From Cryomorphaceae bacterium 1068 (lineage in GTDB: Bacteria > Bacteroidota > Bacteroidia > Flavobacteriales_D > Cryomorphaceae): a stretch of 64,000 nucleotides of DNA. Below are positions 1 through 9,160 of this stretch, one piece after another. Within the stretch, counting starts at the first letter, position 1. The number at the start of each line of letters is the position of its first letter. The notes under the pieces are model-generated. The model saw only the letters and a program-made list of their open reading frames with translations, was not told where the DNA came from and searched no databases. The stretch lies in the NCBI GenBank assembly GCA_027214385.1, contig JAPVXR010000007.1, forward strand, positions 124,001 to 188,000. The letters run 5' to 3'. A program made the translations under genes and the position numbers.

Positions 1-42
1 TTCTGACACTTTAATCTCTGCACCTCATAGCAACTAAACGGA

Positions 43-2880
43 TTGGAAAGTACCGAAACCCTTGAAAAAGAAAGTGTCGAAGTTCTCGGCGCCAGAGTAC
101 ACAACCTTCAGAACATTGATGTAGAAATTCCCAGAAACCAACTTGTGGTCATAACCGGCCTGAGTGGCAGTGGAAAGTCATCCTTGGCATTCGACACGAT
201 TTATGCCGAAGGCCAGAGAAGATATATCGAAACCTTCTCTGCCTATGCTCGGCAGTTCCTAGGCAACATGGAAAGGCCCGATGTGGATAAGATCACAGGG
301 CTCAGTCCTGTGATCAGTATCGAGCAAAAAACCATCAGCAAAAGTCCCCGGTCGACCGTGGGTACGATTACTGAGATTTACGACTTCCTCAGATTGCTCT
401 ATGCCAGAGTAGCAAACGCATACTCATACAAGACAGGCGAAAAGATGGTGAAGTACAGCGAAGATCAAATTGTTGACTTGATCATGGATACTTACCGTGA
501 TGAAAAAATAGCGGTTCTGGCTCCCGTCGTAAGAGGAAGAAAAGGACATTATCGGGAACTTTTCCAGCAAATCAGCAAACAGGGATACCTGCGCGTCAGA
601 GTTGATGGTGAAGTAAAGGAGATCACGAGTGGAATGAGGCTCGATCGCTACAAGATTCACGATATTGAGATAGTCGTAGACCGCATAGTGGCAGGTGAAA
701 AAGACAAGCAACGCCTTCGTCAGAGCGTTACCACGGCCATGGATACCGGAAAAGGCTCGATGATGGTCATGAATTGGGATACTGAAGAAGCACGCCATTT
801 CAGCCGCGATTTGATGTGCCCTACTACGGGTATCTCTTACCCCGAACCCGAACCAAATTTGTTTTCCTTCAACTCACCTTATGGAGTGTGCAAAAGATGC
901 AATGGTATCGGTGAAGTAAGCGAGGTGGATCGGAAAAAAATTATTCCCGATGAGAAAAAATCGATTCGAAAAGGAGGAATCGCGCCACTTGGCTCTTACA
1001 AGAATAACTGGATATTCAGACAAGTAGAAGGGCTCTTGCGGAAATACGAGTACGATCTCAACTCCCCACTGAAGGACATAGACGATGAGCTGCTCGATAA
1101 GATTCTAAATGGTACAAATGAGACTGTAAAAATCGATGGCGCGACAGGTTCTAGCGAGTACAACGTAAACTTTGAAGGTATCATCAATTTCATTTCTCGC
1201 CAGGCCGATGAAAATGCTTCCGCTCCGATACAGCGCTGGGCGAATAGTTTTATGAACCAGATCACCTGCCCGGTTTGTGATGGTGCCCGACTCAGAGAGG
1301 AAGCCCTATACTTCAAACTTGATGACAAAAACATTGCTGAAATATCAAGTTGGGGAATCAACAAGTTTGATGTTTGGGTAAATTCTTTGGAAAAGAAATT
1401 GACCAAGACCCAACTGAGAATTGCAACGGAGATTCTTAAAGAAATCAAAAATCGCTCTGGGTTCTTAATGGATGTAGGCTTGGATTACTTGTCCTTGGAT
1501 CGCAGCGCCAAAACCTTGTCAGGCGGTGAAGCTCAGCGAATTCGTTTGGCTACTCAAATCGGATCAAAACTGGTTGGAGTTCTCTATATTCTGGACGAGC
1601 CAAGCATTGGACTCCACCAAAGAGACAATAACAAGCTGATTGACTCTTTGAGAAATCTTAGAGATATCGGGAATAGCGTAATCGTTGTTGAGCATGACAA
1701 AGACATGATTCTGGCAGCTGATCACCTCATCGACATTGGCCCGTTTGCGGGAGTCCATGGAGGTAAGATTGTAGGTGAAGGCACTGTCAAAGAAGTAATG
1801 AAGTCAGGTTCACTTACTGCAGACTACCTATCTGGGAAAAAGAGAATCGAAATACCAAAAAAACGCAGAAAAGGTAATGGTGATAAAATCACCTTGACTG
1901 GGGCTACGGGCAATAACCTGAAAAATGTGAATGCCATCTTTCCTTTGGGCACTTTCACTTGCGTGACTGGAGTATCGGGAAGTGGCAAGTCTACACTGAT
2001 CAATCAAACCCTCTACCCCATCCTCAACGCTCATGTATATAAAGGGGTAAAGAAGCCATTGACCTACAAGAGCATCAAGGGACTGGAGAAGATTGATAAG
2101 GTGATTGAAATAGATCAATCACCTATTGGCAGGACGCCAAGAAGCAATCCCGCCACTTACACGGGAGTTTTCACAGACATCAGGAATCTTTATGCGCAGT
2201 TGCCGGAAGCAAAAATCAGGGGATACAAGGCAGGAAGGTTTTCATTTAACACTACAGGTGGAAGATGCGAAACATGCAAAGGCGCTGGACTGAAGACTAT
2301 TGAGATGAATTTCTTACCGGATGTCTATGTGCAATGTGAAACTTGTGAAGGCAGAAGGTATAACCGCGAAACGCTGGAAGTTCGCTTTCGAGGTAAATCC
2401 ATTAGTGATGTACTCGACATGACAATTGAGTCTGCTGTTGCATTTTTTGAAGATCATCCAAGAATTTCGTTGAAGCTGAAAACTCTTTTTGATGTTGGAT
2501 TGGGTTATTTGACTTTAGGCCAACCGAGTACTACATTATCGGGAGGTGAGGCACAAAGGATAAAGCTAGCCTCTGAGTTGAGTAAAAAAGGTACAGGACA
2601 GACATTTTACATTTTAGATGAACCTACCACCGGACTACATTTTGAAGATATTCGTTTATTAATCACTGTTCTGAATCGACTAGTCGACCAAGGAAACACC
2701 GTTTTGGTGATAGAACACAACTTGGATGTAGTGAAAGTGGCCGACTATGTTATAGATTTAGGTCCTGAAGGTGGAGAAGGAGGCGGAACGATTATTGCCA
2801 AGGGCACTCCCGAACATGTTGTAAAAAAGGGAGTCGGCCACACTGCTGAATACTTAAAACTCGAATTGAATGTCAAATGA
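43..2880 (+). CDS. uvrA: UvrABC excinuclease subunit A
   Basis: UvrA is the damage-recognition ATPase of nucleotide excision repair; it loads UvrB onto distorted DNA in the cytoplasm. The 945-residue length is normal for the family. Two ABC ATPase halves are visible: Walker [10 protein letters not shown] near residue 39 and GVSGSGKST near 643, with ABC signatures [12 protein letters not shown] near 492 and [12 protein letters not shown] near 832. Zinc-binding CxxC pairs appear as CKRCNG/CPVCDG in the first half and CETCKG/CETCEG in the second. The start is a TTG at 43; an in-frame TAG at 28-30 rules out any upstream start, so the gene is complete. Its last 11 bases overlap the next gene, suggesting co-translation. 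Confidence 0.97.
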   Translation: MESTETLEKESVEVLGARVHNLQNIDVEIPRNQLVVITGLSGSGKSSLAFDTIYAEGQRRYIETFSAYARQFLGNMERPDVDKITGLSPVISIEQKTISKSPRSTVGTITEIYDFLRLLYARVANAYSYKTGEKMVKYSEDQIVDLIMDTYRDEKIAVLAPVVRGRKGHYRELFQQISKQGYLRVRVDGEVKEITSGMRLDRYKIHDIEIVVDRIVAGEKDKQRLRQSVTTAMDTGKGSMMVMNWDTEEARHFSRDLMCPTTGISYPEPEPNLFSFNSPYGVCKRCNGIGEVSEVDRKKIIPDEKKSIRKGGIAPLGSYKNNWIFRQVEGLLRKYEYDLNSPLKDIDDELLDKILNGTNETVKIDGATGSSEYNVNFEGIINFISRQADENASAPIQRWANSFMNQITCPVCDGARLREEALYFKLDDKNIAEISSWGINKFDVWVNSLEKKLTKTQLRIATEILKEIKNRSGFLMDVGLDYLSLDRSAKTLSGGEAQRIRLATQIGSKLVGVLYILDEPSIGLHQRDNNKLIDSLRNLRDIGNSVIVVEHDKDMILAADHLIDIGPFAGVHGGKIVGEGTVKEVMKSGSLTADYLSGKKRIEIPKKRRKGNGDKITLTGATGNNLKNVNAIFPLGTFTCVTGVSGSGKSTLINQTLYPILNAHVYKGVKKPLTYKSIKGLEKIDKVIEIDQSPIGRTPRSNPATYTGVFTDIRNLYAQLPEAKIRGYKAGRFSFNTTGGRCETCKGAGLKTIEMNFLPDVYVQCETCEGRRYNRETLEVRFRGKSISDVLDMTIESAVAFFEDHPRISLKLKTLFDVGLGYLTLGQPSTTLSGGEAQRIKLASELSKKGTGQTFYILDEPTTGLHFEDIRLLITVLNRLVDQGNTVLVIEHNLDVVKVADYVIDLGPEGGEGGGTIIAKGTPEHVVKKGVGHTAEYLKLELNVK

Positions 2881-3580
2881 TGAAAAGCGCATCAAGCGCG
2901 CCTTTAAGACAAAAACATGGAATGAAGTAAAAACCAACGATAGTTGGGCAATCTTCAAGATAATGTCAGAATTTGTTGAAGGTTTTGAGAAGCTCTCCCG
3001 AATAAAACCTTGTGTTTCTATATTTGGTTCCGCTCGATTTACCGATGATGATCCTTCTTACAAAGCAGCTGAAGAAATAGCTTTCCAGCTAAGCCAAGGC
3101 GGCTATGGGGTGGTTACAGGTGGAGGCCCGGGAATTATGGAAGCAGGAAACAAAGGAGCACACCGGGGAGGTGGCGATAGTGTGGGATTGAACATCGATC
3201 TACCATTTGAGCAAAACGGAAATCCATACATTGATAAGGATAAGCTGATAACATTCGATTATTTCTTTGTAAGAAAAGTGATGTTTGTGAAGTACTCACA
3301 AGGCTTTATCGTCATGCCCGGTGGTTTTGGAACATTGGATGAGCTATTTGAAGCCCTTACCTTGATCCAGACGGGTAAAATAGGCCGGTTTCCAATTATT
3401 CTTTACGGTAAAGACTATTGGGAGGGTTTGCTCGATTGGATCAAATCAACATTACTTGAAAACTATAAATCGATTAGCGAACAGGATTTAGAACTATTCC
3501 GACTCGCTAATACTCCGGAAGAGGCTGTTGGTCACATCGATGCGTTCTACCAGAAGTATATGCTCAAGCCAAACTTCTAG
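2870..3580 (+). CDS. LOG family protein (TIGR00730, lysine decarboxylase-like fold)
   Basis: This 236-residue protein belongs to the LOG/TIGR00730 Rossmann family, whose characterised members hydrolyse nucleoside 5'-monophosphates (cytokinin ribotide phosphoribohydrolase type). Visible family motifs are GGGPGIMEAGNKGA near residue 84 and PGGFGTLDE near residue 148, the latter being the hallmark nucleotide-binding and catalytic segment. It starts inside the end of uvrA with an 11-base overlap. That indicates translational coupling, although a functional link to repair is not established. The physiological substrate in bacteria is uncertain. Older annotations call such proteins lysine decarboxylases, which is a misnomer. 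Family assignment is secure; substrate is not. Confidence 0.9.
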   Translation: MSNDEKRIKRAFKTKTWNEVKTNDSWAIFKIMSEFVEGFEKLSRIKPCVSIFGSARFTDDDPSYKAAEEIAFQLSQGGYGVVTGGGPGIMEAGNKGAHRGGGDSVGLNIDLPFEQNGNPYIDKDKLITFDYFFVRKVMFVKYSQGFIVMPGGFGTLDELFEALTLIQTGKIGRFPIILYGKDYWEGLLDWIKSTLLENYKSISEQDLELFRLANTPEEAVGHIDAFYQKYMLKPNF

Positions 3581-3706
3581 GCTTTTTCGACACACTTCCG
3601 ATTTCAACAAAATTCTGTTTGCAAATTCGTTTCGGCTCAACCGAGGCACCTCCACTATTGGATAGCTTTGTTAGAAAGGCTTTTCAAAGAGCTACACCTC
3701 GGAGGT

Positions 3707-5074
3707 ATGACAAGAACATTTTTCATTGGCATTCAGATTTTGGGATTTTTAATCTTTTCTCTTGGACAAAAAGAAGAGGTCAAGATCAAGCATAATCCAC
3801 CCGAAAACATGGGGTCAGGAGAAGAAGCGGTGGTTTTAGTCGAGCTTGATAAATCTGATGTAACGGGTTTTGCTAAATATCAAATTACGGTAGACGAAGG
3901 TTTGGTGATAGAAGTAGTAGAGTCAGCGGGAGCCTCCTTTACCTTTAACAATGGAAAAGCGAAATTTATCTGGATGGCTCTACCGGCCAATGAAGAGTTC
4001 TCCATTTCCTACAGGATTCGCACGACAGGCGCTGCTAAAGGAAAAAAAGCTTTGGACTCACGGTTTTCATATATCTATGAAAATGAGCGAAAGAACCACG
4101 ACGTACCAACCCACTACATTAATGTAGGAACACCACAAGAAATAGTTGCCGAATCGATCAAAGAATCAATGGAGGAGAAAGGCATGAACAAAGAGGCATA
4201 CGCTCTGGCTGATCGCCAAATTCGACCTGATGGATTGAATCAATGGAGAGTGACCGTGGAAATTGAAAAGGAAGGGTTAAGCGGATTTGCTAAAGTAGAA
4301 GAGAATTTACCTGAAGGGTATACAGCTATTGACTTTAAATCGAGTGGAGCTGTTTTCAGCTCAATGGATCAAGTGATTAAATACATTTGGTACGACATTC
4401 CGGAAAATGATGTTATCACCATTTCATACAAGCTTTTGCCTGTAATTGCACAAAATGGAGAAGAACCGAAGATAGAAGGCTCTTTTTCTTACCTCGAAGG
4501 TGAAGAAACAATGGAGATTCCTATTTCTTCAGGCATAGAAATGATGGCTGAGGAAAAATCAAAAGATACCACAGGGGCAGAAGTCACAGGTGACCCAATA
4601 GCGGATATAGTTGAAGAGATGGAAGAAGTAATTGCTGAACCGATGGTAGTCGCTGTAAGCACTCCTCCAGCAAAAACCAAAGAAACGGATACACCAAAGC
4701 CCAAAGAGGAAACTGTAACTGCTTCATTCAACGATTCTAAAAGTCCAACAGATGCGAATATCATTGATGTTCCTCAGCCGGAATCAGGAGTATTCTACAG
4801 AGTGCAAATAGCAGCAGGCAAGAATAATCTTCAAAAGAGCGTTTTCGAGAAACTTTATACTTTCCAAGAGGGATATAAGTTGGAGAATCATAAAGGATGG
4901 TTCAAATACACTACGGGATACCACCAAGTGTACAAGTCTGCTCGAGACGACCGCCAGAGAATCACGGGTAAATACGACAAATTTCAGGGTCCATTCGTAA
5001 CCGCATATAACGATGGTGAAAGGATCAGTGTTCAGGAAGCCCTGATGATAACTGCCCAAAAGTGGTATCCATAA
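3707..5074 (+). CDS. Secreted protein with duplicated beta domain and C-terminal SPOR-like module
   Basis: No named family is recognised. The ATG at 3707 gives a clean signal peptide (MTRTFFIGIQILGFLIFSLG), better than the TTG at 3668; a GGAGGT lies immediately before this ATG, closer than usual. After the signal come two similar segments of about 110 residues, sharing DVTGFAKYQI / GLSGFAKVEE and FIWMALPANEEFSISYRI / YIWYDIPENDVITISYKL, that is, an internal duplication. A low-complexity Thr/Pro/Lys/Glu linker follows, then a C-terminal SPOR-like module beginning FYRVQIAAG and ending FVTAYNDGERISVQEAL. That module closely resembles ones in the next gene, so the two probably share a location or partner. 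A periplasmic or outer-membrane role is likely; peptidoglycan contact is inferred from SPOR domains in general. Confidence 0.7.
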   Translation: MTRTFFIGIQILGFLIFSLGQKEEVKIKHNPPENMGSGEEAVVLVELDKSDVTGFAKYQITVDEGLVIEVVESAGASFTFNNGKAKFIWMALPANEEFSISYRIRTTGAAKGKKALDSRFSYIYENERKNHDVPTHYINVGTPQEIVAESIKESMEEKGMNKEAYALADRQIRPDGLNQWRVTVEIEKEGLSGFAKVEENLPEGYTAIDFKSSGAVFSSMDQVIKYIWYDIPENDVITISYKLLPVIAQNGEEPKIEGSFSYLEGEETMEIPISSGIEMMAEEKSKDTTGAEVTGDPIADIVEEMEEVIAEPMVVAVSTPPAKTKETDTPKPKEETVTASFNDSKSPTDANIIDVPQPESGVFYRVQIAAGKNNLQKSVFEKLYTFQEGYKLENHKGWFKYTTGYHQVYKSARDDRQRITGKYDKFQGPFVTAYNDGERISVQEALMITAQKWYP

Positions 5075-5128
5075 GATACGCAACCTTTTAACCAAAGTCT
5101 CAGTATACGCAAGAGATTAACTCTCGCT

Positions 5129-7174
5129 ATGCGTACCCCTTTGAAGTATATACGAATCGCTCTCTGCGCTACTGTTTTGCTTATTTCCAATCATTTGGTA
5201 ATGGCCCAATCAGACTCAACAGCTACAATAAGCAGCGAAAAACTATTCAGACCTCAAGTGGGTTTGAATACTGGTTTGATCAATTATTTTGGTGACGTTG
5301 GTAGTTTGGATGGTTTAAGCCAGCAATCTCAAATGAACTGGGGACAGAGTCTCTCACTAGTTTCGCCACTGACAGATGCCTTTAGCCTCCGAGCATTTGC
5401 ATTTTTTGGAAAAATCACGCAAGAAGAAAGAATTGAAGGTGGCAATGCTAATTTCAGCACTCCCATACGTATGGGCGGACTTAGTCTTTCTTACAATTTT
5501 GACCATATTCTTCCTAAAACAAGAACCGTAGAGCCTTACGTTTCTCTGGGTATATCAACATTTGAATTCAATTCAAAATCAGACCTAATGGATGCCAATG
5601 GAGAAATCTATCACTATTGGTCGGATGGAACGATAAGAAGTTTGGCGGAAAACGCTCCTAACAAGAGTGACGCCAATACACTTACAAGGGACTATACTTA
5701 CGAATCTGACCTAAGAGCTACAGATGAAAACACGGGCTTACCCTATGCATTGAGAGGCATGAGTATGCCTATCGGAGTTGGAGCGAATTTGAAAATCAAC
5801 GATTTCTTTACCTTAAATATGGGTACTGAGTTTCATTTGAGTTTTACGGATAATATTGACAACATTTCGGATCAACCGAATAGTCGATCAGGAAATGATC
5901 ACTTCTTGTTTTCATCGATTGGTATTCTCTACAACCTCCATCACGAAAAGAAATCTCAGGTCGAGAAATCTTCAGGACTTGAATTTGATGAGATCGAATT
6001 TGAAGATGAAGACATTGATGGCATTGCGGACATAATCGACCTCTGCCCTTTCACAAAAGAAGGCATTGCCATAGACGAATATGGTTGTCCATTGGATACT
6101 GATAATGATGGAGTAGCCGACTATCGGGATGGTGAATTAACAACCCCAGAAGGTAACCTGGTTGACCTGGATGGAGTGACGCTAACAGATGTCGCTATTC
6201 AAAACATCTACTTGACCTACAAGGATAGCATAGGAAACCTTAGTTACCAGAAGAGCAAAAAAGAAACTGCCGATTTCGATAGACAATCGATCAAATTAAG
6301 AGGGAGAAGCAAAGGCTATAGAGTCAGAATTGCCAACACAGAAAACTTAGACGGTCTGGCAATTTCAAAACTGCTGAGTATAGCAGACATACGTGGAAGT
6401 GAGGACGAAAATGGTTTGAACTATTTCATTGGCGATTTCAATAGTTTAGAGGAAGCTCATAGTAGAATGAGACAACTTCAAGAAATGAATTATGAAACAG
6501 AATTGGTCTACAATGATTTTGGCACGTTCAACAGTGTAGACGATACTGAACTTGCTCTGATTGAAAAGAGTTCGGAGTCATTCTTTTCAAATCCTGATCA
6601 AACGACTTTCCGAGTCCAGATCGGTGCGTACCGCTATAGGCTATCGGACAATATTTTTAAAGAGATTAATGATGTCTTGGTAATAACCGGTCAAGACGGA
6701 CTCACACGCTATGTTAGTGGATCATTCGATAACATTAAGGATGCTGCCGAGCATAGAATCGAATTGCTTCTAAATGGATTTGAAGGCTCCTTTGTAACAG
6801 CTTATAAAGGCGGTAAGCGAATATCGTTGAAAGAAGCAGGAGCCAGAGTGAGCAAAAAAGAGGTCATAACAGGAACTCCCGCAACAGGTGGTATCAGTAC
6901 AGAGTACGTAGACTATTCAGTACAGCTTGGTTCTTTCTCAGGGAGAGTTCCTGCCGAAATGTTGAGCAAATTCATCGAACTCGATGACGTAAGCCCAATG
7001 AGAGGATCGAATGGTACCACGAAATATATCTATAAATCTTTCAATGATATTCAACAGGCCCGGGAAGCTTTATCTCTGCTTAAAGCGAAAGGTTTTGAAG
7101 ATGCCATGATAATAGGCTTGTTCAACGGGCAAATCATTTCTGAAGAAGAAGCGAATCGTTTGAAAAACGAATAA
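5129..7174 (+). CDS. Outer-membrane beta-barrel protein with TSP3-like Ca-binding repeats and three SPOR-like modules
   Basis: A 681-residue envelope protein. The signal peptide ends near VMAQSDS. Residues about 35-275 resemble the outer-membrane beta-barrel found in Bacteroidota OmpA-like and PorG-like proteins, with alternating aromatic strands and FSSIGILYNL at the end. A short thrombospondin type 3-like acidic segment follows (DEDIDGIADIIDLCP, DTDNDGVADYRDGE), typical of OmpA-type linkers that bind calcium. Instead of an OmpA peptidoglycan-binding domain, three SPOR-like modules follow, beginning YRVRIANTEN, FRVQIGAYRY and YSVQLGSFSG. The middle one matches the module of the upstream gene almost strand for strand (FVTAYKGGKRISLKEAG). 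The 3' end overlaps convergent comEC by 41 bases. The exact function is unknown. Confidence 0.75.
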   Translation: MRTPLKYIRIALCATVLLISNHLVMAQSDSTATISSEKLFRPQVGLNTGLINYFGDVGSLDGLSQQSQMNWGQSLSLVSPLTDAFSLRAFAFFGKITQEERIEGGNANFSTPIRMGGLSLSYNFDHILPKTRTVEPYVSLGISTFEFNSKSDLMDANGEIYHYWSDGTIRSLAENAPNKSDANTLTRDYTYESDLRATDENTGLPYALRGMSMPIGVGANLKINDFFTLNMGTEFHLSFTDNIDNISDQPNSRSGNDHFLFSSIGILYNLHHEKKSQVEKSSGLEFDEIEFEDEDIDGIADIIDLCPFTKEGIAIDEYGCPLDTDNDGVADYRDGELTTPEGNLVDLDGVTLTDVAIQNIYLTYKDSIGNLSYQKSKKETADFDRQSIKLRGRSKGYRVRIANTENLDGLAISKLLSIADIRGSEDENGLNYFIGDFNSLEEAHSRMRQLQEMNYETELVYNDFGTFNSVDDTELALIEKSSESFFSNPDQTTFRVQIGAYRYRLSDNIFKEINDVLVITGQDGLTRYVSGSFDNIKDAAEHRIELLLNGFEGSFVTAYKGGKRISLKEAGARVSKKEVITGTPATGGISTEYVDYSVQLGSFSGRVPAEMLSKFIELDDVSPMRGSNGTTKYIYKSFNDIQQAREALSLLKAKGFEDAMIIGLFNGQIISEEEANRLKNE

Positions 7175-9119
7175 GATCGTAGGACTCTATTTGAAACAAA
7201 GGCGCATTGGATTCATGAAATACTCGCGCAGGTTCTTTTCTGTTTGCGGTGTGTATTCTCTCTTCTCTAAGATTCCAAATAATATGATGTCCCTCAGATG
7301 AATTTTCTGACATGCGGACATTGAGAATGTCATTGTCTTCGTCAAGATTTACAAACCGAATCTTTTCAGGGTCGCGTACTCCTTTCGTGAGCAAATAAGG
7401 ATAGATCTCTCTCCGCCAATTTGCGCTGAACGTTGCTGTATCTTGGCTGTACACTATCATTTCATCTTGAACTAATCTGATGATAGTGGGACTTTCTCCC
7501 AATAAAGGAAGAAGAACATCGTCCTGCAAAACGACACCAATTCGGCGGTTTAAAAAAAGAAAAAGCAAGCAGGCTGTGGCCAATATCAATAGCCTCAAAA
7601 CTCTAGTTGCGGGCTTCAACAGAAAGATCGTTATGAGAATAATTACGACATAGATAATAAAGGCAGAAAGACTGCTCAAATAGAGCCCATCAATCTTTGC
7701 AAAAGGCAATGTATTGATCGTCTCGATAATCCAATTCAAAAGCCACGTCCACCTTATGGTTACCCACCCCATGACATCCGAGGCATATGGAACCCAAAGA
7801 AGCAAGACCCAGGCAATTCCTGAATATAAAATTATTGAGGCCAAGGGAATAACTAAAATATTCGTAATAAAAAATAGCAAAGGGAATTGATTGAAGTAGT
7901 AAATACTCAATGGAAAAGTAGCTAGTTGCGCGGCAAAAGAGACACAGAATAATGACCACAACATACTGATGTACTTATTCTTAAAATCGAGTGAAGCATA
8001 AAAAATCGGATGAAAAAACACAATGCCCAAAACTGCCAAATAGGAGAGCTGGAAACCAATTTGAGTAATTAATAGCGGATTGATCACAAGCAGAACAAGA
8101 GCGCTTGCAGCAATCATGTTATACGTATTCGTATAGCGCTTATTAAATTTTCCTAAGGCAATAAAGCTGAACATCGTAGCAGCGCGAAGCACGGAAGGCG
8201 AGAATCCCGTGAGCGCGGCATATCCCCAAAGCATCAATAGGACCAATATGAACTTTAAAAGCTTGGCGTTCTTTTTAAATAAAAAGTTGAGGATAGTGAG
8301 AAACAGCAAATAGATTATCCCAACATGCAGGCCACTTACAGCTAGGATGTGAACAGCTCCTGCATCTGCAAAATCACTTCTCAGTTGAGGGTCAAGGAAG
8401 GACCTGTCGCCTACTAGCAGAGCCGAAATTACGCCGAATTCCTTAGTCGGAATGGAATCTTCGTTCAGCTTTTCAAGAAGATTTCCTCGGAGTTTATTGA
8501 GCTTCCCTTTTAAAGAAAAATGATGGACGGAAATGACTTCATAAGACCAACGAGGTATATATACGGAACCCGAAATTCCTGTATTGCGAAGATACCTTCC
8601 ATAATCAAATTGATTCGGGTAAAGCTCTTGATCTAAATTTGAAATACTCCCGGAAAATTGGATGGAATTGCCCGGGACTATCCGTGAGTCAAAATTATCT
8701 TTTGACACGTAGGCGATTATTCTAGCGTTGCACGATCGATAGAGCTGTGAATCGATCTGAACTTTGAATACCTTGAGATGAACAGCATAGCTATTTGGTT
8801 TCTCAATGGGAGAAGATTCTATCACTGCCAAAAAGCTACTTCCTTCTGGAGGGCCTGTTTGCACACTTATTGCTCGATATCCCAATGCCATTCCTAAGAG
8901 AAAAAATGCGGCAACTGAAAGTATTCCAAAATAGTGATTCTTCAACATATTCTTCCAAATCCTATTTAGGGAGAAAAGCAATCCTATGATCACCAAAACG
9001 GCTGATATCCAGACTAGTTTCAAGTCTGAACATGAATCAAAATTGAGAGCTGATATCAGCCCCAACAAAAGAGGTACAAGAATACGCACCAGAGGCGCTT
9101 GGTGCAGAAAAAGTTCCAT
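7134..9119 (-). CDS. comEC: ComEC/Rec2 family DNA uptake channel
   Basis: ComEC forms the inner-membrane channel that passes single-stranded DNA during natural transformation. The 661-residue protein has N-terminal membrane segments followed by an OB-like DUF4131 region. It then carries the Competence domain with the signature AVSGLHVGIIYLL near residue 260 and a run of hydrophobic helices to about residue 520. The short C-terminal part after the helices lacks the metallo-beta-lactamase HxHxDH motif of longer ComEC proteins, as is usual in Bacteroidota. A perfect 9-bp hairpin sits directly before the ATG (see separate feature). Its 3' end overlaps the convergent + strand gene by 41 bases. Confidence 0.9.
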   Translation of the reverse strand: MELFLHQAPLVRILVPLLLGLISALNFDSCSDLKLVWISAVLVIIGLLFSLNRIWKNMLKNHYFGILSVAAFFLLGMALGYRAISVQTGPPEGSSFLAVIESSPIEKPNSYAVHLKVFKVQIDSQLYRSCNARIIAYVSKDNFDSRIVPGNSIQFSGSISNLDQELYPNQFDYGRYLRNTGISGSVYIPRWSYEVISVHHFSLKGKLNKLRGNLLEKLNEDSIPTKEFGVISALLVGDRSFLDPQLRSDFADAGAVHILAVSGLHVGIIYLLFLTILNFLFKKNAKLLKFILVLLMLWGYAALTGFSPSVLRAATMFSFIALGKFNKRYTNTYNMIAASALVLLVINPLLITQIGFQLSYLAVLGIVFFHPIFYASLDFKNKYISMLWSLFCVSFAAQLATFPLSIYYFNQFPLLFFITNILVIPLASIILYSGIAWVLLLWVPYASDVMGWVTIRWTWLLNWIIETINTLPFAKIDGLYLSSLSAFIIYVVIILITIFLLKPATRVLRLLILATACLLFLFLNRRIGVVLQDDVLLPLLGESPTIIRLVQDEMIVYSQDTATFSANWRREIYPYLLTKGVRDPEKIRFVNLDEDNDILNVRMSENSSEGHHIIWNLREERIHTANRKEPARVFHESNAPLFQIESYDLIRFSNDSLLLQK

Positions 9120-9140
9120 AGAGCTCTGTTTCAGAGCTCT
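9120..9140 (-). promoter_or_regulatory. Perfect hairpin abutting the comEC start codon
   Basis: AGAGCTCTG (9120-9128), a 3-base loop and CAGAGCTCT (9132-9140) form a perfect 9-bp inverted repeat whose last base touches the comEC ATG (9119-9117). No U-run follows on either strand, so it is not a normal intrinsic terminator. It occupies the whole ribosome-binding area and could limit comEC translation, or be a protein-binding palindrome. Confidence 0.55.
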
Positions 9141-9160
9141 TAAGATAAAAAAACTTTTAT

